A DNA stretch of 64,000 nt, taken from positions 22,118 to 86,117 of the forward strand of contig JBQHQH010000007.1 in assembly GCA_052067355.1 (NCBI GenBank), read 5' to 3'. Below, piece after piece: positions 59,168 to 64,000 of this stretch (positions within the stretch are counted from its first letter, which is position 1; each line of letters starts with the position of its first letter). Made by a program: the position numbers and the translations under genes. Under the pieces are notes generated by a model, which worked only from the letters and a program-made list of their open reading frames with translations, was not told where the DNA came from and ran no database searches. The DNA comes from CABMKH01 sp040797625. Lineage in GTDB: Bacteria; Bacillota; Clostridia; Tissierellales; Tissierellaceae.

Positions 59168-60100
59168 ATGAATAGATCAACAATAGACGCTGGCCATGGT
59201 GGAGTAGACAGTGGTGCTACAGGTTTAGGCTATAAAGAAAAAGACATTACCTTGGCCATGACACTAGATGTAGGAACGATCTTAGAAAAACATGGCATGG
59301 AGATTAACTATACTAGGAAAGATGATAGATATTTATCACTTGACGATAGAGCTAAATCATCTAATAAGTTTAACAGTGATAGTTTTATATCTATACATGT
59401 TAATAGTGCAGATAATCCTGCTGCACATGGGTTGGAAACTTTTAGTGATGTAGGAAGTATAGAAGGCAATAAGCTAGCTACAATTATGCAAAATGAACTT
59501 GTATCACAAGGATTATTTACTGCAAATAGGGGCGTTAAGGCTGCAAGATTTTATGTATTGAGATATACTAAAGCACCAGCAATACTGATTGAATTGTGTT
59601 TTATCAGAAATAAAGCAGATATGGACTTACTCATAAATAATTTTGAAAAGTTTGCACAGGCAATAGCTAAGTCTATATTGGCTTATCATAATATAGAGTA
59701 TATACCTCATAAACCAAGTAATCCAGATTACTCTAAAGATAAAGTTCAGGTGCAATTGATAACAGACAAATTATTAGTTCAAGGCTTTAATAAAGATAAT
59801 ATTAATTATGTCAAGGTTAGTAATACCTATATACCAATACGTAGGCTTCTAGAGGATATGGGATTTGTTGTAGGATATAAAGATGGTACTGTTACAGCAG
59901 ATTTATCATCACAGTATAGACCAGAGGAACAAAATATAAGAGTTATTTTATTGGACAATCTTATAAATTTAAATGGCTATAAAAAAGATAGTACTAATCT
60001 AATAAAGATCAATAATAGCTATGTGCCAATAAGAGAGCTATTTAAGCCGTTTGGTTTACATGTAGATTGGAAAGATAATACAGTTATAGTGAGGAGGTAA
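59168..60100 (+). CDS. Phage endolysin: Amidase_3 with C-terminal copper-amine-oxidase-like domain
   Basis: 310 residues. The N-terminal 175 residues are N-acetylmuramoyl-L-alanine amidase: IDAGHGGVDSGATG, EKDITLAMTLDVG, SFISIHVNSADNPAAHG, PAILIELCFIRN give the Zn ligands and catalytic Glu. The C-terminal 200-310 has two stalk-like repeats (NYVKVSNTYIPIRRLLEDMG, NLIKINNSYVPIRELFKPFG) of the copper amine oxidase N-terminal type, which may bind the cell wall. It cuts peptidoglycan at lysis. No signal peptide, so the holin is needed. Confidence 0.92.
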   Translation: MNRSTIDAGHGGVDSGATGLGYKEKDITLAMTLDVGTILEKHGMEINYTRKDDRYLSLDDRAKSSNKFNSDSFISIHVNSADNPAAHGLETFSDVGSIEGNKLATIMQNELVSQGLFTANRGVKAARFYVLRYTKAPAILIELCFIRNKADMDLLINNFEKFAQAIAKSILAYHNIEYIPHKPSNPDYSKDKVQVQLITDKLLVQGFNKDNINYVKVSNTYIPIRRLLEDMGFVVGYKDGTVTADLSSQYRPEEQNIRVILLDNLINLNGYKKDSTNLIKINNSYVPIRELFKPFGLHVDWKDNTVIVRR

Positions 60101-60106
60101 AATAAC

Positions 60107-60406
60107 ATGACAGGAGAAGAAATATTAAGTTTTATTCAACCAGAAATACTCATATTAATCCCAGTACTTATCATATTAGGATTAATGTTAAAGAAAGCTG
60201 AATATATTAAAGATTGGACTATACCTATTATCCTTGGAGTAATAGGTATTTTATTTGCTATATTAATCTTAGGATTCGAGAATGGTTTCATAGGACAAGT
60301 TATTCTAAATGGAATATTACAGGGAATATTAGCTGCAGGCATGGCAGTATATGTACATCAGTTGACTATACAATCTACAAGGAAGAGAGTTGAGGACCAG
60401 GATTGA
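60107..60406 (+). CDS. Phage holin
   Basis: 99 residues with three hydrophobic segments (residues 13-27, 35-55, 65-84: ILILIPVLIILGLMLKKAEY, IIPIILGVIGILFAILIL, GILQGILAAGMAVYVHQL) and a charged C-terminus, matching the phage holin family seen in clostridial prophages (PF16079-like). GAGGAGGTAAAATAAC precedes the ATG, 6 bp after the endolysin. Confidence 0.88.
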   Translation: MTGEEILSFIQPEILILIPVLIILGLMLKKAEYIKDWTIPIILGVIGILFAILILGFENGFIGQVILNGILQGILAAGMAVYVHQLTIQSTRKRVEDQD

Positions 60407-60424
60407 TTTCCTGGTCTTTTTTTT
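60395..60424 (+). terminator. Rho-independent terminator ending the lysis operon
   Basis: GACCAGGA-TTGATT-TCCTGGTC followed by nine T, overlapping the holin stop. Confidence 0.9.
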
Positions 60425-60529
60425 TGTTATCGATTAGCTTTATGTTTCAGAATTTAACTTAAATACATTTTATTATGATACTAGAAGATATGCTTTTTCC
60501 ATAATATGGTAGAAATTGCAAGGAGGAAA

Positions 60530-60538
60530 TGATATAAT
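60530..60538 (+). promoter_or_regulatory. Extended -10 promoter for the ABC-3C-like operon
   Basis: TGATATAAT fits the extended -10 consensus TGnTATAAT. No convincing -35 is present. It lies 33 bp upstream of the SMEK gene and after the lysis terminator, allowing expression in the lysogen. Confidence 0.5.
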
Positions 60539-60570
60539 GTGTTAATATTAAAAGTGATAGAGGTGATACT

Positions 60571-61542
60571 ATGAATAGGGAATTTTATTTAAAGAGTATA
60601 TGCGATAATATAGCTTTGCTCAGTCATCAAGTAGAAATGAGAAATGCTATAAATTTATATGATATAAATATAGTAGCAGAAGATTTTTATTCTGGATTAT
60701 TAAATTCTATTTATGACTATCATCTCATAAACTTAAATACAATAGAGAAGAATGCTGCGGCAATCGATTTAGCGGATAAAGATGCTAAAATATCTGTTCA
60801 AGTAACATCGGATAATAGTAGTATTAAAATTAAAGATACGATTGATAAGTTTATTGATAATAAATATTATGAAACATACAATAGACTTATTATATTGATA
60901 CTAACTAGAAAGAAAAAGTATACGACTATATTTGATACAAAGAGTTTATTTGATTTTGATAAAGATAGCGATATTATAGATTGTGGTGACTTAATAAAAG
61001 AGGTTAAAAAGAAAAAAACAGGAGATCTAGAACGAATATTTGATTTTTTGAACACTGAGTTAAGTCATAAAGTAAATAAAGTAGAAACCAATGAATCGAG
61101 CGAAGTAGAGACTATAATTGCTTTGATTGAATATTTTACATCAAATAAAGAGGTATCTAAAAAAATTGATTCAGTAATAGATCCAGAATTTAAAATAAAA
61201 AAAAGATTTAAAGACTATGCCTCTAGAATTGAAAAAGAATACACACAGTTGTTTTTGATTTATGGGGAGGCACTAAAAGTTGTAGATGATAGAATGCCCT
61301 TGGATGAAGCTCAGGAAATTGTGATTATGATTTATTTACAAGATATTAGCATTACATACCTTGAACATGCCAATAATGACCCACTAAAAGCTTTAAATCT
61401 TTTGGTAGATTATTTTGAAGAAAAGATTAGCACTTGTGGGAAAAAGTATGATAAAATAGCAATAAAATTTTATTTAGTAAATGAGATAATAAAATGCAAT
61501 TTATTTCCGAATGAAAGGGATGAGTATAATGCTTGTAACTAA
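60571..61542 (+). CDS. SMEK-domain protein of an ABC-3C-type system
   Basis: 323 residues. The N-terminal 155 residues have the SMEK pattern: LKSICDNIALLSHQVEMRNA, INLYDINIVAEDFYSGLLNS, AAAIDLADKDAKISVQVTSD, SSIKIKDTIDKFIDNKYYET. The C-terminus is helical. In ABC-three-component systems (defined computationally from ABC ATPase, middle component and C-terminal-domain effectors), SMEK proteins are proposed effectors or recognisers with an inactive or active restriction-endonuclease-like core. AGAGGTGATACT precedes the ATG; its end overlaps the next gene. Confidence 0.75.
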   Translation: MNREFYLKSICDNIALLSHQVEMRNAINLYDINIVAEDFYSGLLNSIYDYHLINLNTIEKNAAAIDLADKDAKISVQVTSDNSSIKIKDTIDKFIDNKYYETYNRLIILILTRKKKYTTIFDTKSLFDFDKDSDIIDCGDLIKEVKKKKTGDLERIFDFLNTELSHKVNKVETNESSEVETIIALIEYFTSNKEVSKKIDSVIDPEFKIKKRFKDYASRIEKEYTQLFLIYGEALKVVDDRMPLDEAQEIVIMIYLQDISITYLEHANNDPLKALNLLVDYFEEKISTCGKKYDKIAIKFYLVNEIIKCNLFPNERDEYNACN

Positions 61543-61756
61543 AAATACCATTTCTTCATCTTCAATGTATACAGGGTATTTAATTCTTAAAGAAATGAAA
61601 ATAAAAAAAACTGATAAAATATCGATTTATGAATTATCAAATTCACTAAAAAAAAATAATATTAAGAATAGCAGGCAGTTGATTTTAGGATTAGCTTTTT
61701 TATATTCTGTTGATATACTAGATTTTGAGGAGGCGAACATATGGATAAAGAAGTAA
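61529..61756 (+). CDS. ABC-3C middle component (MC)-like small protein
   Basis: ATG at 61529 fits GGGATGAG at 5-6 bp; upstream in-frame ATGs at 61511 and 61520 are possible. 75 residues: MLVTKNTISSSSMYTGYLIL, KEMKIKKTDKISIYELSNSL, LILGLAFLYSVDILDFEEAN. The pattern of a start with an S-Y/L--g-iIL helix and a later LgLaFLy-vdil helix is that of ABC-3C middle components, which connect ATPase to effector. Overlaps both neighbours, indicating coupling. Confidence 0.65.
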   Translation: MLVTKNTISSSSMYTGYLILKEMKIKKTDKISIYELSNSLKKNNIKNSRQLILGLAFLYSVDILDFEEANIWIKK

Positions 61757-63498
61757 ATAGAATTCGTATTAATAAGCTATATTCAGAATCTAACATTTTT
61801 GATTGTATAGAATTTCATGATGGCGTGAACTTAATCTTAGGCGAGAAGTATGATAATAATAGTATAAAAGGAAGAAAGACGAATGGTGTAGGAAAGTCTA
61901 TGTGTATAGAATTCATAGATTTTTGTTTATTAAATGACTATAATAATTCTAGAATAAAAAAAATACCGGAAAATATAGTTGGATTAGAAGAAAATATTTC
62001 ACTTAATTTAGAGATAGGTAAGGATGAAATTACAATATCTAGAAATAGGAAAGAAGAAAGAAGTCCTTTAATAATTAAAAATGGTAAAGAAGTAAAATTC
62101 AACAATATAGATGATGCTAGGATTTATTTAAAGGGACTAATGTTTGGAAATCTAGATGGAAAAAGTGTGCCTTCTTTTCGGAATATGCTTTCAATTTTAA
62201 TAAGAGATGAAAGATCAGAATTTAAGGATATTATAAAGTGCCATGATTTAACAAAGAGAATACCAGATGATTTTACCGTTCATTTATTTTTATTAAGTAT
62301 TGGGATTGAAAGATATAAACAAACACAAAAAATTATAAAAGAAATTGAAACAATAAAAAAAATTATTACCAAAAATAAGAAAGATATAACAGATAACAAG
62401 AAGAAAAAGGTTCAGGATGTTAGAGCTAAACTTAATTCACTTAATGACGACCTTAAAAAAATGGAATTAGCTATAGAAAGTTTTAAAAGTAATGAACTTT
62501 TTAATGCTATGGAGCAAGATATTATTGATTTAGAAAGTGAATTAGAAAGATCTCGAAATAAGCAAAAAGTTATAAAATATGAACTAGAAAAAATCAACAG
62601 ATTACCAAAACCTGAAGAATTAGATGATAAAGATATTGAGTTAGTTTATAATCAATTTAAAAATGATTTAGGAAGTATGGTAGTAAAATCTTTACAAGAA
62701 GTAACTTTATTTAAAAATAGAGTGGAAAATTTCCAAAGAATGCTTATAAATGAGAAGGCTGAAGAATTACGAAAAGAATTGAATTTAATTACAAATCAAA
62801 TTCGTATTTTAGATGAAGAATACTCGGAAAAAATAAAGATAATTGATCAAAAAGGTGTGTTGAAAAACTTAAAAACAAGCTTAAAAATATACGAGGAAAA
62901 AAAATCTGAATATGCAAATATAAGTTTTTTAATCAATGAATTCGATAAAAATACAAAACGTAAAAAAACGTTGTGTATTGAAAAATCACAAGAGATATTG
63001 AAAATAGATGAATTAATAGATCAAAATAAGATTGTAATAGATAGTTTCCTTTCCACCTTATTATCTATCCATGAATCGATTATGGGGAATAAAGAGTGTT
63101 CTTTTGTAATTGAAACCATCAATAGTAATATTCGTAAACATTTTATGAATTTCAATCTAAGAATATATGACGACGGTAGTCGTAGTGTAAATAGAACGAA
63201 GGTATTTATTTACGATATGGCCTTGTTATTCAATGAATATACGAGAAAAAAACACCCATTGTTTTTAATACATGATAATATATTTGATGTAGATCAAGAC
63301 ACTTTAGTACAAAGTTTAAATTATTTGCATAAACAAGAAGAGCAATATCAAGACTTTCAATATATTTTAACTTTAAATAGAGATAAAATAGAAGATGAAG
63401 AAAAAAGAAAGCTAATAACATTGGATGTGGATAGTAATAAAGTTGCCACATTTACTAAGGAAAACAAATTTTTAAAAAATGATTATCAGGAGAAATGA
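61741..63498 (+). CDS. DUF2326 ABC/SMC-like ATPase of an ABC-3C-type system
   Basis: 585 residues. N-terminal ATPase part: YSESNIFDCIEFHDGVNLIL, then GRKTNGVGKSMCIEFIDFCL with Walker A at about 44-53. A long coiled coil (about residues 195-430) has EIETIKKIITKNKKDITDNK and SLNDDLKKMELAIESFKSNE. The C-terminal ATPase part has HPLFLIHDNIFDVDQDTLVQ (Walker B region) near 500-520. This is the DUF2326 family, the SMC-like ATPase of ABC-3C systems. It probably loads on DNA or senses infection. GAGGAGGCGAAC precedes the ATG, and it overlaps the MC gene by 16 bases. Confidence 0.85.
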   Translation: MDKEVNRIRINKLYSESNIFDCIEFHDGVNLILGEKYDNNSIKGRKTNGVGKSMCIEFIDFCLLNDYNNSRIKKIPENIVGLEENISLNLEIGKDEITISRNRKEERSPLIIKNGKEVKFNNIDDARIYLKGLMFGNLDGKSVPSFRNMLSILIRDERSEFKDIIKCHDLTKRIPDDFTVHLFLLSIGIERYKQTQKIIKEIETIKKIITKNKKDITDNKKKKVQDVRAKLNSLNDDLKKMELAIESFKSNELFNAMEQDIIDLESELERSRNKQKVIKYELEKINRLPKPEELDDKDIELVYNQFKNDLGSMVVKSLQEVTLFKNRVENFQRMLINEKAEELRKELNLITNQIRILDEEYSEKIKIIDQKGVLKNLKTSLKIYEEKKSEYANISFLINEFDKNTKRKKTLCIEKSQEILKIDELIDQNKIVIDSFLSTLLSIHESIMGNKECSFVIETINSNIRKHFMNFNLRIYDDGSRSVNRTKVFIYDMALLFNEYTRKKHPLFLIHDNIFDVDQDTLVQSLNYLHKQEEQYQDFQYILTLNRDKIEDEEKRKLITLDVDSNKVATFTKENKFLKNDYQEK

Positions 63499-63732
63499 TA
63501 TATTATTTTATACTCTAATTTTAGTAAAATCAACTTATATTTTAAGCATAATAAAAAAGAAATATAACTCGGATATTAAATATTAGTATAAATATTTTGG
63601 GCTTATATTGGGTTTTTAAAATGATAAATACAAAAAATAAGGATTAAAATTTTCTTATTTTTTGTATTTATTTTTAGTTGTGAATATATTTCTATTTTAT
63701 AGTATGTGTTATACCAAGTATTTCTACTTGGG
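63499..63732. other. Prophage right-end non-coding stretch
   Basis: About 230 bp of very AT-rich DNA without a gene. It contains the terminator of the ABC-3C-like operon and borders attR. With the att core this should rebuild attP on excision. Confidence 0.5.
63626..63675 (+). terminator. Terminator after the ABC-3C-like operon
   Basis: AAATACAAAAAATAAG and CTTATTTTTTGTATTT form a 16-bp perfect stem followed by ATTTTTAG. Confidence 0.8.
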
Positions 63733-63748
63733 TAGGAGGAGGTACTTT
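63733..63748. other. attR core
   Basis: TAGGAGGAGGTACTTT, identical to 20226-20241. The transporter frame resumes directly through it (GGGTLIPW). Confidence 0.85.
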
Positions 63749-63878
63749 GATTCCGTGGGCAGTGATTCCAGCGGCAGCTATCTGTGGTGTAGATTCATTT
63801 GAACTTACAAGGAGGAACTTCAAACCTGTAGTTATAGGGTTGATAGTAACTACAATAGTAGGGATATTTCTTATATAA
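63733..63878 (+). pseudogene. 3' end of the prophage-interrupted transporter
   Basis: In the transporter frame the sequence reads VGGGTLIPWAVIPAAAICGV then DSFELTRRNFKPVVIGLIVT and TIVGIFLI with a TAA at 63876-63878. It supplies the last membrane segment missing from the 18989-20284 part. No start or ribosome site exists at attR, so it is silent in the lysogen. Confidence 0.85.
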
Positions 63879-63890
63879 AAGGCAGCTATT

Positions 63891-64000
63891 TGAACTGACC
63901 CCTGTCAAGTAGACAATCAATTTAATTAAAAATTATGCACATTTAGATGCATGGTTTCTATATTCTAATGGAGCCATGCATCCTAATCTTTTTTGAAATC
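63891..64000 (-). mobile_element. IS3-family element, end inside window
   Basis: The element end is TGAACTGACCCCTGTCAAGT and following bases, beginning with TG as IS3 ends do, 12 bp after the transporter stop. The transposase it carries is read leftward (63933-64000). Confidence 0.6.
63933..64000 (-). CDS. IS3-family transposase OrfB, C-terminal end (runs off window)
   Basis: Reading leftward: FQKRLGCMAPLEYRNHASKC then A and stop TAA at 63933-63935. The pattern with -k-Lg-msPleYR is the end of IS3/IS150-group OrfB integrases. The rest lies beyond the window. Confidence 0.7.
   Translation of the reverse strand, partial: FQKRLGCMAPLEYRNHASKCA

Larger units (their letters stand above)
20242..63732. 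mobile_element. Prophage, PBSX/SPP1-like with contractile tail (about 43.5 kb)
   Basis: Bounded by the att cores at 20226-20241 and 63733-63748. It contains a full set of lysogeny, replication, packaging, head, contractile-tail, baseplate, fibre and lysis genes in the expected order. All key structural genes are open, so it may be inducible; the oddities are one amber-interrupted small gene and two non-standard starts. Integration splits a transporter gene. Confidence 0.93.

Noticed and set aside
20242..63732. Satellite or defective phage-like bacteriocin (PBSX type)
   Set aside because: The tail genes resemble PBSX, but integrase, replication, packaging and complete head genes argue for a full temperate phage.

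Overview
The window is AT-rich DNA of a low-GC Gram-positive anaerobe, most likely a Clostridia or Tissierellia relative. The evidence is strong GGAGG/AGGTGAT ribosome sites, frequent TTG/GTG starts, a split glycine decarboxylase (gcvPA/gcvPB), CwlD and LCP cell-wall proteins, and an aldo/keto reductase with ferredoxin-type cysteines. No species can be named from sequence alone.

Region 1 (1-9.9 kb) is an accessory patchwork: an IS21 istB remnant, an ECF sigma factor with a DUF4367-type membrane partner, and a run of secreted, lipoprotein and single-pass membrane proteins of unknown function. Four copies of a 34-bp REP-like repeat (4889, 5141, 5930, 8505) lie in it. Three sit exactly where a gene copy is broken off: a lipoprotein copy, a membrane-protein copy and an IS3 orfA. 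Two repeats lead into the same promoter and lipoprotein start. Region 2 (10.1-20.3 kb) is ordinary chromosome: LCP protein, cwlD, aldo/keto reductase, the gcvT-gcvH-gcvPA-gcvPB operon, a PAP2 phosphatase and a multi-pass transporter.

Region 3 (about 20,242-63,732) is a roughly 43.5-kb contractile-tailed, PBSX/SPP1-like prophage. A large serine recombinase put it into the 3' end of the transporter gene. The att core is 16 bp at both ends, and the lost 43-codon transporter 3' end is still readable at the right border. Layout: leftward lysogeny genes (integrase, ImmA-type protease, XRE repressor); rightward early genes (SNF2 helicase, DUF1351, VRR-NUC, a fused Cas4-like nuclease/Sak4-like ATPase, DUF669, family-B polymerase, primase-helicase, sliding clamp, late regulator); a convergent pair resembling Kiwa KwaA/KwaB; packaging and head genes; sheath/tube/tape-measure/baseplate/fibre genes in PBSX order; lysis genes (XhlA, amidase, holin); and a terminal three-gene ABC-3C-type cassette (SMEK protein, middle component, DUF2326 ATPase) beside attR. 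An IS3-family element abuts the right border.

The prophage carries several candidate conflict modules: Kiwa-like pair, Tad2-like DUF2829 protein, nuclease-like domain on the head-morphogenesis protein followed by a CPCC-type candidate immunity protein, a small kinase-like protein, an antisense DUF2188 gene, and the ABC-3C cassette. Other points are a textbook -1 frameshift site in the tail-assembly chaperone, two genes that appear to lack AUG/GUG/UUG starts at the expected place, an amber-interrupted small gene, and TGTTACAG repeats before the clamp gene. No tRNA, rRNA or CRISPR array was seen.
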